A DNA stretch of 64,000 nt, from NCBI RefSeq assembly GCF_900149705.1, contig NZ_LT703001.1:2232001-2296000 (forward strand), written 5' to 3'. The notes beneath the pieces were generated by a model, which was not told the origin of the DNA, searched no databases, and was given only the letters and a program-made list of their open reading frames with translations. The stretch is from Sphingorhabdus sp. Alg231-15 (lineage in GTDB: Bacteria; Pseudomonadota; Alphaproteobacteria; Sphingomonadales; Sphingomonadaceae). Both the position numbers and the translations under genes were made by a program. Below, one piece after another: positions 25,944 to 35,804 of the stretch. Positions within the stretch are counted from its first letter, which is position 1. Each line of letters begins with the position of its first letter.

Positions 25944-28498
25944 ATAACGATATTGACCAGTCGGTCTGGCACGACGATCACCTTTTTAATTTCTGCTCCA
26001 TCAATCGTACGCTGCACTTTCTCAGAGCCAAGCGCAAGCTCCTCCAGCGCTGACTTCTCGCAACCCTTGGCCGCGGTAATCGTGTCGCGTAGCTTGCCGC
26101 GCACTTGGATAGCGATTGTGACTTCGTCCTCGACCAACAGGCTTTCGTCAACTTTTGGCCATGGCGCATTGGCGACCAGATCGCTTTCCCCGAACAGCGC
26201 CCAAGCCTCTTCAGCGATATGCGGCACCATTGGTGCTACGATCCGGGCGAGCGATTTTATGGCGTCATGGCGATCCTTTGAAGGCGTCGCTTTTTCGATC
26301 ATATTGACCAGCTCAAAGACTTTTGCGACCGCCTTGTTGAAGGACAAAGCGTCAACATCTTCAGCGACTCCGGCAATGGTCTGATGCAGCTTGCGTTTAA
26401 GCGCCTTGTCTTCGTTGCCAACAGGATCGGGCTGATCAGCGACCGCAACAAACAGCCGCCAAAGCCGCTGAACGAATCGCCAACTGCCTTCGATTCCCGC
26501 TTCAGACCACGGTAAATCACGCTCGGGCGGGCTGTCGGACAACATGAAGAAACGCACTGCATCCGCGCCATATTGATCGATAATCGGATCAGGATCGACG
26601 ACGTTTTTCTTCGACTTGGACATTTTTTCAATGCGACCGATCTGGATCGGGGCACCGCCAGATGATTTAAACACGCCGCCCTCGCGATGATCGACTTCAT
26701 CGGGGCTGTAATAAACAATCTGATCTGCACCCGTATCTTCGTTCTGAACCGTTTCGAAATAGGTTTCGTGTGTCACCATGCCCTGTGTGAAGAGGCTTTC
26801 AAACGGCTCAGCAAAATCAAGCTTGCCGATGGAGGCGAGTGCCCGGGTCCAGAAACGCGCATAGAGAAGGTGCAGGATCGCATGTTCGATGCCGCCAATA
26901 TATTGTGACACCGGCATCCATTTTTTGACCGTCTCGGCGTCAAAAGGCTGGTCATCCGGCTGGCTGGCAAAACGCAGGAAGTACCAGCTGGAGTTGGTAA
27001 ATGTATCAAGCGTATCGGTCTCACGTCGCGCCGCCTTGCCGCATTGTGGACATTCGACATGTTTCCAAGTTGCGTGGCGCTCCAGCGGATTGCCGGGAAT
27101 ATCAAAGTTGACATCATCAGGTAATGTGACCGGCAACTGATCCTTCGGAACAGGAACCGCGCCGCAATCTTCACAGTGGATGATCGGTATCGGTGTGCCC
27201 CAGTAACGCTGGCGTGAAACGCCCCAGTCGCGCAGCCTCCATGTTGTCTGAGCTTTCCCCCAACCTTCGGATTCGGCTCTGTCGATGACCGCTTTCTGCG
27301 CGGTTTCAATATCCATACCGTCAAGCATCCGGCTGTTCACCAACTTGCCGGGGCCAGTATAGGATTCATCATGGATGGGCGCGTCTTCGTCGCCTTCGGC
27401 AGCTACTACGCGTGTGACGGGCAGCGCGTATTTGCGCGCGAAATCAAGGTCGCGTTGATCATGGGCCGGCACGCCGAAAACGGCGCCAGTACCATAATCC
27501 ATCAGAACGAAATTCGCGACAAAAACGGGCAATTCCCATGACGGATCGAGCGGGTGAGTGACTTTCAGGCCGGTATCAAAGCCCTTTTTCTCCATCGTTT
27601 CGAGCTCGGCCGCTGTCGTCCCGCTTTTCTTGCACTCTTCGCAAAAGGCCGCGAGCGCTTCACTATCTTGCGCCAGTTGCTGGGCAAGCGGATGATCGGC
27701 AGACAGAGCAACAAAGCTCGCGCCGAAAATCGTGTCCGGACGAGTCGAGAAAACCTCAATGGTTTCAATGTCCTGCTGCTTCTCGGCCAGTGTGAAATGG
27801 AATTGCAGGCCTTGCGATTTGCCGATCCAGTTTTCCTGCATCGTGCGGACTTTCTCCGGCCAGCCTTTCAGATCATCCAGACCGCTGAGCAGTTCTTCCG
27901 CAAAATCGGTGATTTTCAAAAACCATTGGCTGAGCTTGCGTTTTTCTACTGGAGCACCGGAACGCCAACCCTTTCCGTCAATCACTTGCTCGTTTGCAAG
28001 TACGGTCATATCAACCGGATCCCAGTTCACAGCAGACTCTTTGCGATAGACGAGCCCACCTTCGAACATGTCGATAAACAGCGCTTGTTCCTGCCCGTAA
28101 TAATCAGGTTCGCAGGTGGCCAGCTCCCGGCTCCAGTCGAGTGCAAAGCCGAGCCGCTTTATCTGGTCGCGCATCGCCGCGATATTGGCGCGAGTCCATT
28201 CGCCGGGATGGACTTTCTTTTCCATCGCAGCATTTTCGGCCGGCATACCAAAGGCATCCCAGCCCATGGGATGGAGCACCTCAAAGCCCTGCATCCGCCG
28301 GAAACGGGCCAGCACGTCGCCCATTGTATAATTGCGGACATGGCCCATGTGAATGCGGCCAGATGGATAGGGAAACATTTCCAGCACGAAGCTGCGCGGT
28401 TTTGGTGAGCTGTTATCGGCTTCGAAAACGCCGGTCTCGGCCCAACGGGTTTGCCAGCGTTTGTCCGCCGATAAAGGGTTAAAACGCTGATCGGTCAT
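25940..28498 (-). CDS. leuS: Leucyl-tRNA synthetase
   Basis: Charges tRNA-Leu. The class I HIGH motif is in [15 protein letters not shown] (about 43-57). The zinc domain has [10 protein letters not shown] and CPQCGKAA, and the CP1 editing domain lies in the middle. The KMSKS motif is in [13 protein letters not shown], and the C-terminal region ends [13 protein letters not shown]. The 852-residue length is normal. It starts a tight leuS-lptE-holA operon. A DUF3576 lipoprotein gene lies 64 bp upstream on the same strand. Confidence 0.98.
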   Translation of the reverse strand: MTDQRFNPLSADKRWQTRWAETGVFEADNSSPKPRSFVLEMFPYPSGRIHMGHVRNYTMGDVLARFRRMQGFEVLHPMGWDAFGMPAENAAMEKKVHPGEWTRANIAAMRDQIKRLGFALDWSRELATCEPDYYGQEQALFIDMFEGGLVYRKESAVNWDPVDMTVLANEQVIDGKGWRSGAPVEKRKLSQWFLKITDFAEELLSGLDDLKGWPEKVRTMQENWIGKSQGLQFHFTLAEKQQDIETIEVFSTRPDTIFGASFVALSADHPLAQQLAQDSEALAAFCEECKKSGTTAAELETMEKKGFDTGLKVTHPLDPSWELPVFVANFVLMDYGTGAVFGVPAHDQRDLDFARKYALPVTRVVAAEGDEDAPIHDESYTGPGKLVNSRMLDGMDIETAQKAVIDRAESEGWGKAQTTWRLRDWGVSRQRYWGTPIPIIHCEDCGAVPVPKDQLPVTLPDDVNFDIPGNPLERHATWKHVECPQCGKAARRETDTLDTFTNSSWYFLRFASQPDDQPFDAETVKKWMPVSQYIGGIEHAILHLLYARFWTRALASIGKLDFAEPFESLFTQGMVTHETYFETVQNEDTGADQIVYYSPDEVDHREGGVFKSSGGAPIQIGRIEKMSKSKKNVVDPDPIIDQYGADAVRFFMLSDSPPERDLPWSEAGIEGSWRFVQRLWRLFVAVADQPDPVGNEDKALKRKLHQTIAGVAEDVDALSFNKAVAKVFELVNMIEKATPSKDRHDAIKSLARIVAPMVPHIAEEAWALFGESDLVANAPWPKVDESLLVEDEVTIAIQVRGKLRDTITAAKGCEKSALEELALGSEKVQRTIDGAEIKKVIVVPDRLVNIVI

Positions 28499-28562
28499 GC
28501 TGGTCCTACAAATATTCAGCCCGCTTGATCAGGCTCATCATTAGATTAGTGGGTGGTCCCGA

Positions 28563-29024
28563 TCAATTGGTCAGGGCCCCGCGCCGCAAATCGCGCGCTT
28601 TGGTCAGGATAATCTGTTCCAGCTTCTGCGTGGTCGCCGCTTTTACTGGTGCGTCAACCCAGGTGCCGCCATTGCGTACCTGTCGTGATGCCCCAACACG
28701 CAATGCATCTGCGCGCAGATCCTGATCGAGGATCGAGATGTTCAGTTTCATCCGCTCCGATGGATTTTGCGGATTCACATACCAATCCGTCAGGATCACG
28801 CCGCCATTGCTGTCGGTCTGGGTCAGCGGCATGAACGATAGGCTATCGAGCGTGGCGCGCCACAAATAGCTGTTCACGCCAATGGTTGTCACTTGCGATG
28901 CCGCGAGATCGGCTCTTGGCCGGTCATTGCTGGCGCAGGCGGAGAGGCCGGTTATCAAAGCCACGGCCGAAAAGCCCATTACCAGAGGACGCATTTTAGC
29001 GGTGGATAAAGAAAGGCGGGACAT
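28563..29024 (-). CDS. DUF3576 domain lipoprotein
   Basis: A 153-residue lipoprotein of the alphaproteobacterial DUF3576 family, commonly encoded just upstream of leuS. The lipobox LSAC follows a hydrophobic MGFSAVALITG segment. The domain shows IGVNSYLWRATLDSLSFMPL and GGVILTDWYVNP, the family core. Although the frame stays open to 29300, I chose ATG 29024 because GAGGAG lies 9 nt upstream and the signal sequence then begins at the N-terminus. Function unknown, probably outer-membrane related. Confidence 0.88.
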   Translation of the reverse strand: MSRLSLSTAKMRPLVMGFSAVALITGLSACASNDRPRADLAASQVTTIGVNSYLWRATLDSLSFMPLTQTDSNGGVILTDWYVNPQNPSERMKLNISILDQDLRADALRVGASRQVRNGGTWVDAPVKAATTQKLEQIILTKARDLRRGALTN

Positions 29025-29407
29025 GAACAAGCTCCTCATTGGCAGTTTGACGCGCTCCTGTTTAAAAATGCGCCGCGTACCGGTAAATCTGATTTCAACG
29101 CTCTCTATAATTGCTTTGCCGCAAGGGGCAAGCCAAAGCGCAACATTTCGCTCATGCGAAGCTGTGGGTGAATAGCAGTTGAATGAGCCTTGGCTTAGTC
29201 GACGACAGTTGGGTTGTGATGAAGGTTTCGATAATCTTCGGTTCAGCTTGGCGCCGCTAAACGCTGACCAGATGAATGTGAAACCGTAACCGATCTGCAA
29301 CAGAAAATGTCTAGTTCAAGAAAATCGGACAAAATCAGCAAGTTGACTCGTCTATTGCCAAATTATTTGGTATAGATTTGAGTCAACAAGGGGAAAATAC
29401 CGTCGTC
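29025..29407. other. Intergenic region, no gene recognised
   Basis: A 383-bp gap between the divergent DUF3576 and outer-membrane-protein genes. It holds both promoters and an inverted repeat at 29342-29387. I found no small ORF with a ribosome site, no tRNA and no terminator. Confidence 0.5.
29342..29387. repeat. Inverted repeat GTTGACTC / GAGTCAAC
   Basis: Two perfect 8-bp arms (29342-29349 and 29380-29387) separated by 30 bp of AT-rich DNA, just before the Shine-Dalgarno of the next gene. The left arm contains a TTGACT -35-like hexamer. It could be an operator pair or a stem in the 5' leader. Confidence 0.45.
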
Positions 29408-30151
29408 ATGAAGAAAAATGGCAATCTTTTTGGTTGGTTAGCTGCGGGACTCGCAGCTTCTGGTCTTGCCATGACTCCTGCACTGGCGCGTGTATTGTCG
29501 GAACAGACTAACGCAGTATCGTTGCGTTCATTGAGCACGGTCAGTGCGTTTACGACGGCTGGTGCTGATCCAGAGCTGGCAGCAAGCTTCAAACGCAGTG
29601 TCTTGGGTGGCAAGACCCAGTTTAAATTTACCCCAGCGGGAGGCAATACGAGCGGTGATCGCGCTGTGACCGTTGTGGTGCGACAAGATGCTTCGAGCAA
29701 TGCCATTTCGATTCGTGAGAATATTGTAGCCGCCGCGCCCGGCGCGGGAGTGCTTACGCCCACGAAGATCACACCAACATCATTTAGCCTAGGCACGGCC
29801 AAGGGCCTGAAGAGCTTTGCGATTCCGGTCAAAAAGCTGGGTGATAACCTGCCGGATCTGTCCGAGATTGGTGCGGGCGTTGATAGCGATGATGATAATA
29901 CCGGCAAGAAAAGCCGCTTCAATCCACGTCTATCTATAGATGCGAAAACTCCTATCGGTGCGTCACCAGGCGCTCTGCGGGCAAGCGAGAAAGATTACTC
30001 TCTTGATCTGGGCGGAAGCTATTCGGTGACGCGCAATCTTGATGTGACAGCTGGTGTTCGCTTGAAAAATGAACGCGATCGGATGGCGCCGCTAACCGAT
30101 TCCCGTCAAGACAGCCAAGCTGTCTATGTAGGAACGCAGTTCCGCTTCTGA
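29408..30151 (+). CDS. Predicted outer-membrane protein with C-terminal beta-barrel strands
   Basis: A 247-residue protein I cannot assign to a family. It has a signal peptide (NLFGWLAAGLAASGLAMTPALA), then a mainly polar region to about residue 160, an acidic spacer (GVDSDDDNTGKK) and a C-terminal part with alternating strands: KDYSLDLGGSYSVTRNLDVTAGVRLKN-like pattern and VYVGTQFRF. A terminal phenylalanine like this is the mark of proteins inserted by BamA. The frame is open from 29378, but ATG 29408 starts the signal peptide. It is convergent with the ThiE-like gene. Confidence 0.7.
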   Translation: MKKNGNLFGWLAAGLAASGLAMTPALARVLSEQTNAVSLRSLSTVSAFTTAGADPELAASFKRSVLGGKTQFKFTPAGGNTSGDRAVTVVVRQDASSNAISIRENIVAAAPGAGVLTPTKITPTSFSLGTAKGLKSFAIPVKKLGDNLPDLSEIGAGVDSDDDNTGKKSRFNPRLSIDAKTPIGASPGALRASEKDYSLDLGGSYSVTRNLDVTAGVRLKNERDRMAPLTDSRQDSQAVYVGTQFRF

Positions 30152-30155
30152 TATT

Positions 30156-30725
30156 CTAGCTTCTGCTTAACCCATCAATGGCGGCCCAGCCATGGGCTCC
30201 CATTGCTGCTTGTTGTTGAAACCTTTGCGCATTCATTCCACCCATCAGGATCACCGGTTTTTTGCACAATTTAATCAGTCGCCGCAATTGCAGGCGATTC
30301 AATGGTTTTTGCCCGGGATGGGATCGCGTTGCAAAAGTGGGCGAGAGAAACAGCAGGTCTGCGCCATGATGATTGGCAGTCGCTATTTCTCTGGCATTGT
30401 GAATTGGCGCGCTGTGCAATAGGCCCATTGTTTCATGCCGCTTCCACTGCCGACCATGTACGCCGTCCGCGCCCCATTGTCGTGCCAATGCCGGTGAACC
30501 AGCAAGCAATAACAAGTGTTCGTGCCGTTTAGCGATGGACTTTATCGATTGAAATCGCTGATACCGGTCGCCGGGATCAAGATGATAGTGGCGAAAGACA
30601 ATTCCGCTACCACGCGGCAATGCGGCAATAGACCGTTCCAGCACGGGGTCATTGCGTGTGTCGGTCATCAACCAGATTTGTGGCCAGATTTGTGGATAGA
30701 TATCAGAAAACCAGGGCTGGTGCAT
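30156..30725 (-). CDS. ThiE/TenI-like thiamine-phosphate-synthase-fold protein
   Basis: A 189-residue TIM-barrel protein of the thiamine phosphate synthase superfamily. The C-terminal half carries GADLLFLSPTFATRSHPGQKPL and PVILMGGMNAQRF, the phosphate-binding loops of this fold. The N-terminal half (LMTDTRNDP, GIVFRHYHLD) is short, as in the sphingomonad TenI-like subgroup. A true ThiE activity is uncertain. I chose ATG 30725 because AGGTG lies 6 nt upstream; 30731 is possible. It is divergent from yggS. Confidence 0.82.
   Translation of the reverse strand: MHQPWFSDIYPQIWPQIWLMTDTRNDPVLERSIAALPRGSGIVFRHYHLDPGDRYQRFQSIKSIAKRHEHLLLLAGSPALARQWGADGVHGRQWKRHETMGLLHSAPIHNAREIATANHHGADLLFLSPTFATRSHPGQKPLNRLQLRRLIKLCKKPVILMGGMNAQRFQQQAAMGAHGWAAIDGLSRS
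30672..30695. repeat. 12-bp perfect tandem duplication in the ThiE-like gene
   Basis: The unit CCAGATTTGTGG occurs twice in a row (30672-30683 and 30684-30695). It encodes PQIWPQIW on the minus strand near the protein's N-terminus. Confidence 0.85.
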
Positions 30726-30789
30726 GCTCATCACCTGCCATATAGGCGGCCAAGAACCAATTGGGAATTTTGAGGCGGAAAATCGCACC

Positions 30790-31452
30790 ATGACGGATAG
30801 CAGTGAGAGCCTGAGAGCAATTCAGGAAAAAATAGCCAAGGCTGCCGGTCTGGCTCAACGTGAGGAAGATGATATCGACCTGATCGCGATATCAAAAACT
30901 CGGTCTGCGGATGAGATACGGCCTCTGCTAGAGGCGGGCCACCGGCTCTTCGGTGAAAACCGGGTGCAAGAGGCCGCAGCGAAATGGCCCGAACTTCGCG
31001 AGGCTTTTGATGGGGTGAAAGTCCATCTGGTCGGTCAGCTGCAATCCAATAAGGCAGACGAGGCTGTGCAGCTTTTTGATGTGATCCATTCGCTTGATCG
31101 ACCCTCTTTGGTGAAGGCGCTGGCAAAGGCGATGAACAAACAGGATCGCCGGATTCCATGTTTTCTTCAGGTGAATATCGGAGAAGAACCGCAGAAAGGC
31201 GGCTGTGCGATTGGCGATGTTTCTGATTTACTCGAATCTGCACAGGCTGCGGGTATAGAAGTAGCGGGCTTGATGTGTGTACCGCCATCGGTGGTGAACC
31301 CGGCGCCCCATTTCGCTCTACTGGCAAAGCTTGCCAAGGACCATGGTTTGGATGGTCTCAGCATGGGTATGTCCGGAGACTTTGAAACTGCAATCAAGCT
31401 TGGTGCAACGCATGTCCGCGTGGGCACTGCCCTTTTCGGGAAGAGGGTCTGA
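30790..31452 (+). CDS. yggS: YggS/PROSC family pyridoxal-phosphate homeostasis protein
   Basis: PLP-binding protein that controls free pyridoxal phosphate. It has a single alanine-racemase-like barrel of 220 residues: the PLP lysine is in LIAISKTRSADEI, followed by GENRVQEAAAKWP, VHLVGQLQSNKA, and GLSMGMSGDFETAIKLGATHVRVGT. I chose ATG 30790; an in-frame ATG at 30724 adds 22 unlikely residues. It is divergent from the ThiE-like gene and ends 2 bp from the antiporter gene's stop. Confidence 0.95.
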   Translation: MTDSSESLRAIQEKIAKAAGLAQREEDDIDLIAISKTRSADEIRPLLEAGHRLFGENRVQEAAAKWPELREAFDGVKVHLVGQLQSNKADEAVQLFDVIHSLDRPSLVKALAKAMNKQDRRIPCFLQVNIGEEPQKGGCAIGDVSDLLESAQAAGIEVAGLMCVPPSVVNPAPHFALLAKLAKDHGLDGLSMGMSGDFETAIKLGATHVRVGTALFGKRV

Positions 31453-31454
31453 AC

Positions 31455-33317
31455 CTATTGCGGGGCTTTACTTTTGACCTCACCATTTTTTTCAGCCTCT
31501 TTTGCAGCACGATCTGCTTTGCGCTCTTCAGGTGTATCCGGGGCGACAAAGCTGATCACCACATCACCTTCTTCAATGATGGGCCGCGCATCGGTTGCAA
31601 AGAATAGCAGGCGTCGGTCCTCTTTCAACACCGCTAACGGCTCTTCACCCGGATCAAGATTCTTGCGATATTCTTCGGCAGAAAAAATTTCGGTAATGTT
31701 GGTTTTGCTGAACCGCCAACCGTCGCGCTCACGGTCAAGCAGGCTATTGAAGTCGGCACCCGATTCAAACAAAATTCTGCCGTGGCCAACTTTGCTCTTT
31801 GACTTGTCGCGGCTGTCATTGGAAAGTCGGCTAATCTGATCAAAGCCCATTTCAGGCCCGAGGTCTGCAGTGATCAGCTGATTATGACTATCATTGTCGG
31901 TCGCTACGATCATATGTTGAAACTCACCCAGCTCGATATGATCATTATGAGCCTCGTCCAATATATCGCCCTGATGGGTGTTAAGGTCTTCATGTCGGGC
32001 GCGGCGCAGAGCGAAGGGGCTGGTATCCGCCATAAGAACTTCAATATTCAGAGATTTGAGGATTTTGCCAAGTGCGACGGCCCAACGGGTTGCACCAACG
32101 ATCAATATGCCTTCACCCTTGCCTTCATTGATCCCCAGACGCTCGGCAACCCAGCCCGCGGAAAAACCATGTGCAAATATGGTCGCAATGACGACCGCAA
32201 AGCTAAGCGGTACGAGGGCTTCTGCGCCAGGGAAACCATAGTCGACCAAACGGATCGCGAACAGACCGGTAATCGCAACGGCAACAATACCGCGCGGTGC
32301 AATCCAGGCAATAAACAGCCGTTCGCGCCACGGCAACGAACTGAACATTAACGCGACAAGAACCGAAACCGGGCGCACAACGAACAACAACAGGATCAGG
32401 AAGATAATAAATTGCGGGCGGAATTGCATGACGGTTTCATAGTCAAGTGTTGCAGACAGGATGATGAAGACACCGGAAATGAGCAGCACCGCAAGATCTT
32501 CCTTAAACCGGTGGAGTGCCTGACTTGAATAAATATGACGGTTAGCCAGCACCACGCCCATGACCGTCACCGTGATCAGGCCGGTTTCGTGCATGATAAG
32601 GTCGGCAACGACGAAGCCGCCGATGACCGTGATCAGCAAAAACGGGGCTTTCAGATATTCCGGAACATGTCCTCTAGGGAACAGCCAGGTAATCGCAAAT
32701 CCCAATGCTGTACCGATCAGGCCAGCGAGAAAACTGGCCGCCAGCACATCCATACTGATCGATGCGATATTCGCGTTGGGCCCTTCATAGGTGATATAGG
32801 CATAGATCCCGACTGCGAGCAGCGCGCCGATCGGATCATTGACGATACCTTCCCATTTCAGCACGTTGCGCACGCGCGATGGTACGCGCAAAGTGCGCAG
32901 CATTGGACCAATCACTGTCGGTCCGGTGACGATCATGATACCACCTAGCAGCGCCGAAATCTCCCAGGATAGACCAGCACCATAATGAGCGGCTGCGGTT
33001 CCCAGCACCCATGCTATTGGACCAGCGATCAACACCATCATGGTCACAGCACCGCCGGCCTGGCGAAGCTCTCGGAAATTCAGACTTAATCCGCCCTCAA
33101 ACAGAATGACCGCGACGGCCAGCTTGATTATCGGTTCCTGCAGTGCACCAAAGTCCCGTTCGGGATCAATAATCCCCAATATTGGGCCAGCGATGATGCC
33201 AACAATCAGCATCAGGGCGATGGCTGGCCGGCCGGTGCGCCAGGCCACCCATTGTGCGCCGATACCCAAAAGGCCAATCAGCGCAATTTTCACCATTAGC
33301 GAATCAACAATAATCAT
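31455..33317 (-). CDS. CPA1-type cation/proton antiporter with C-terminal nucleotide-binding domain
   Basis: A 620-residue inner-membrane protein. About twelve hydrophobic segments (1-390) carry the NhaP/CPA1 pattern, including AVAVILFEGGLSLNFREL and MIVTGPTVIGPML. A soluble Rossmann (TrkA-N-like) domain begins EGILIVGATRWAVALGKIL (about 405) and includes HQGDILDEAHND. The gene would exchange Na+ or K+ for H+, with the domain gating transport by nucleotide. A basic, charged tail follows. It is convergent with yggS. Confidence 0.9.
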   Translation of the reverse strand: MIIVDSLMVKIALIGLLGIGAQWVAWRTGRPAIALMLIVGIIAGPILGIIDPERDFGALQEPIIKLAVAVILFEGGLSLNFRELRQAGGAVTMMVLIAGPIAWVLGTAAAHYGAGLSWEISALLGGIMIVTGPTVIGPMLRTLRVPSRVRNVLKWEGIVNDPIGALLAVGIYAYITYEGPNANIASISMDVLAASFLAGLIGTALGFAITWLFPRGHVPEYLKAPFLLITVIGGFVVADLIMHETGLITVTVMGVVLANRHIYSSQALHRFKEDLAVLLISGVFIILSATLDYETVMQFRPQFIIFLILLLFVVRPVSVLVALMFSSLPWRERLFIAWIAPRGIVAVAITGLFAIRLVDYGFPGAEALVPLSFAVVIATIFAHGFSAGWVAERLGINEGKGEGILIVGATRWAVALGKILKSLNIEVLMADTSPFALRRARHEDLNTHQGDILDEAHNDHIELGEFQHMIVATDNDSHNQLITADLGPEMGFDQISRLSNDSRDKSKSKVGHGRILFESGADFNSLLDRERDGWRFSKTNITEIFSAEEYRKNLDPGEEPLAVLKEDRRLLFFATDARPIIEEGDVVISFVAPDTPEERKADRAAKEAEKNGEVKSKAPQ

Positions 33318-33398
33318 TTGTAATCTATGCCGTTTCTTTAAGGTTTATGCAAAAAGTCATATGCTGCAGGCTGAGCTCTAGACGCAATAGCCTGTCGA

Positions 33399-34133
33399 TC
33401 ATTCAGTAGACAGCGGCAAGATGAGTTGCTTTTTCGAAATTGGCTCAGGCTGTGACTTGCATGGTGTCGGCGGGAATCCAAGATCGAACCGCACCAGTTT
33501 TTCTTTTAGCGCGATGAGTGCCTCCGCTGGTCCGGCCACCGCTTTTTCAATTTCGGGATGATGCGCGGCCAATCCTCCTGTGAGCGCTCCAAAGGCCGGC
33601 ATGATCAAATGTTTCTCGCTGCGAACGAAACAACGCCGAGACACATGCCGTCCGCGGACGGGCACCCGCAATTTGGGATGAAAATGGCCAGAAATTTCGG
33701 GCAAGCTGGTCTCAGCTGCTGCTTCGTGGCGCAGCGCAAGGCCGTTGCCGGTCCATTCGGTCATCACTTCGCCACCCCACAGGCCGCTGACATCGCGGTC
33801 ATGATTGCCGCTGATCCATATCCATTGGGTGCGTTGAGTGAGTTTAGTGAGCAACTCTGCAGCATCGCTTTCCAACCGCGCCTCACCTTCATCGTCATGG
33901 TAATTATCGCCGAGGCAAAAGATTTTTTCCGCTGCTGTTTCGGCGATCAAGCCGGCCAGTTCATCCAGGGTTGCGCGGCTGTCATAGGGCGGCAGCATCT
34001 GTCCCTGGCGTGCATAAAAACTAGCTTTTTCAAGATGTAAATCCGCCACCAGCAAAGCCTTTTCTGCTGGCCAGTAGAGCGCCGCCGGGGCGACCACATG
34101 AAACAGGTGATTGGCGAACGAAAGGGGAACCAT
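33399..34133 (-). CDS. pdeM: Ligase-associated DNA-damage-response endonuclease PdeM
   Basis: Calcineurin-like metallophosphoesterase of the ligase-associated type. Metal-binding motifs in order: ADLHLEKASF, GDNYHDDEG, ISGNHDRDV and ISGHFHPKLRV. The 244-residue length is typical. Members are usually encoded with an Lhr-type helicase, an exonuclease and an ATP-dependent DNA ligase. Here the helicase is 4 kb away on the same strand, and no ligase or exonuclease is in the window. It is divergent from trhO. Confidence 0.92.
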   Translation of the reverse strand: MVPLSFANHLFHVVAPAALYWPAEKALLVADLHLEKASFYARQGQMLPPYDSRATLDELAGLIAETAAEKIFCLGDNYHDDEGEARLESDAAELLTKLTQRTQWIWISGNHDRDVSGLWGGEVMTEWTGNGLALRHEAAAETSLPEISGHFHPKLRVPVRGRHVSRRCFVRSEKHLIMPAFGALTGGLAAHHPEIEKAVAGPAEALIALKEKLVRFDLGFPPTPCKSQPEPISKKQLILPLSTE

Positions 34134-34214
34134 TTTTATGCTATGCGATTATCTGAACCTGCGTGCAAGCGGGAAGGGTTGGAAATTCCCGCAGCGCGCG
34201 ACTATATGCGCGCC

Positions 34215-35153
34215 ATGACGGAATCAAATTTTTCATACAAAGTAGCGGCACTCTATCATTTTGCAGTTGTAGATGATCCGGCGGCGCTGAAGCCGGAAAT
34301 CCTGGCGGCATGTGAAGCCAATGGGCTGAAAGGCACGATCCTGCTCGCGCCAGAGGGGATTAACGGAACCATCGCGGGCGCAACTGACGGCATTGAGACG
34401 GCAATTGCTTTTCTACGAGACCTGCCGCAATTTGCCGGACTGGAGGTCAAATATTCCAACGCCGAGGCCATGCCGTTTCTGCGCATGAAAGTGCGGCTGA
34501 AGAAAGAAATCGTAACCATGGGTGTGGATGGCATTGATGCTGCACGGGCAAAAGGCGACTATGTCGACCCATTGGACTGGAATAGCATGATTGCAGATCC
34601 TGATACGGTCGTGATCGACACGCGCAACGCCTATGAAGTGGCGATTGGCAGTTTTGAAGGCGCGATAAACCCCGATACAGAGACATTTCGCGATTTTCCG
34701 GCGTGGTTTGATGAATTTTCCAAGCAACTGCAGGAAAAGTCCGAAAAGCAGCCAAAGATTGCGATGTTCTGCACCGGCGGAATACGGTGTGAAAAAGCCA
34801 CTGCCTATGTGAAGGCACAGGGCTTTGATGATGTCCATCATCTGAAAGGTGGAATACTCAAATATCTTGAGAATGTGCCGGAAGAAACCAGCCAGTGGAA
34901 TGGCGATTGCTTCCTGTTTGATCAACGCGTGGCCGTTGGCCATGGTCTGAAAGAAAGCGACTATGATCAATGCCATGCGTGCCGGATGCCGTTAAACGCT
35001 GAGGAACGTGACTCAGAGAAATATGTCCCGGGGGAAGCCTGTCCCCATTGTTATGACAATCGCACCGATGAGCAACGGGAACGCTATCGTGAACGGCAGC
35101 GGCAGGTGGAAAAAGCGGCACAAGAAGGCCGTCAGCATCTGGGAACAGCATGA
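34215..35153 (+). CDS. trhO: tRNA uridine-34 hydroxylase TrhO (rhodanese-domain protein)
   Basis: Oxygen-dependent enzyme making 5-hydroxyuridine at tRNA wobble position 34. The N-terminal acylphosphatase-like domain (YHFAVVDDPAALKPEIL, LLAPEGINGTIAG) is followed by a rhodanese domain with catalytic cysteine in FCTGGIRCEKA. A C-terminal cysteine-rich part has CHACRMPL and CPHCYDNR, a likely zinc site. I chose ATG 34215 (312 residues); 34206 is also possible, while the open frame back to 34098 overlaps pdeM. It overlaps the next gene by ATGA. Confidence 0.93.
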   Translation: MTESNFSYKVAALYHFAVVDDPAALKPEILAACEANGLKGTILLAPEGINGTIAGATDGIETAIAFLRDLPQFAGLEVKYSNAEAMPFLRMKVRLKKEIVTMGVDGIDAARAKGDYVDPLDWNSMIADPDTVVIDTRNAYEVAIGSFEGAINPDTETFRDFPAWFDEFSKQLQEKSEKQPKIAMFCTGGIRCEKATAYVKAQGFDDVHHLKGGILKYLENVPEETSQWNGDCFLFDQRVAVGHGLKESDYDQCHACRMPLNAEERDSEKYVPGEACPHCYDNRTDEQRERYRERQRQVEKAAQEGRQHLGTA

Positions 35154-35788
35154 CTGACAAGCCGATCCTCTACAGCTTCCGGCGTTGCCCTTATGCGATG
35201 CGCGCGCGTATGGCGCTGATGACCAGCTTGACTCCGGTACGCCTAAGAGAAGTGGTACTGCGCGACAAGCCGGATGAAATGATTGCAGCCTCGCCCAAGG
35301 CGACGGTGCCAGTGCTAGTCCAGGATGACGGGACGATCATCGATGAAAGTCTGGCAATCATGCATTGGGCATTGGACAGGAGCGATCCGGCAGGCTGGCT
35401 GGAAGATGCGGATGCCGGTGCCGATTTGATCGCCGAAGCGGACAGCGATTTTAAAGATAATCTCGACCGATATAAATATCCCACACGCTATGATAATGTC
35501 GACCCAATAGCGCATCGATCCGCCGGTCTGACCTTTCTCGAGAAGCTGGAAAAACCGCTTGCCGCTGAGGGTCAGTTGCTGGGAAAGCAGCCCCGGCTAG
35601 CGGATTTTGCGATTTTTCCGTTCATCCGTCAATTTGCCAATAATGACCGCAACTGGTTTGACGCGCAATCATTGCCCGGTTTACAAACATGGCTCGCCGC
35701 GCATTTGGGTTCGGATCTGTTTGCCAACGCGATGAAAAAATATCCGCAGTGGAAAACGGGCGATATCGAACCTGTGTTTGCGGGATAG
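35150..35788 (+). CDS. Glutathione S-transferase-like protein
   Basis: A 212-residue protein with an N-terminal thioredoxin-like domain (ILYSFRRCPYAMRARMAL; KATVPVLVQDDGTIIDESLAIMHW, the cis-Pro and Ser-67-type glutathione site) and an all-helical C-terminal domain. The RRCPYAMR motif keeps the first glutaredoxin-type Cys but has no second Cys of a CxxC, which is usual for cysteine-type GSTs. Substrate unknown. It overlaps trhO by ATGA and is followed by a small lipoprotein gene 17 bp on. Confidence 0.88.
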   Translation: MTDKPILYSFRRCPYAMRARMALMTSLTPVRLREVVLRDKPDEMIAASPKATVPVLVQDDGTIIDESLAIMHWALDRSDPAGWLEDADAGADLIAEADSDFKDNLDRYKYPTRYDNVDPIAHRSAGLTFLEKLEKPLAAEGQLLGKQPRLADFAIFPFIRQFANNDRNWFDAQSLPGLQTWLAAHLGSDLFANAMKKYPQWKTGDIEPVFAG

Positions 35789-35804
35789 AACTGAGGACGC
35801 TGCA

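Noticed and set aside
27554-28408. 284-codon + strand frame opposite leuS
   Set aside because: Antisense to the conserved leuS catalytic region, with no recognisable domain.
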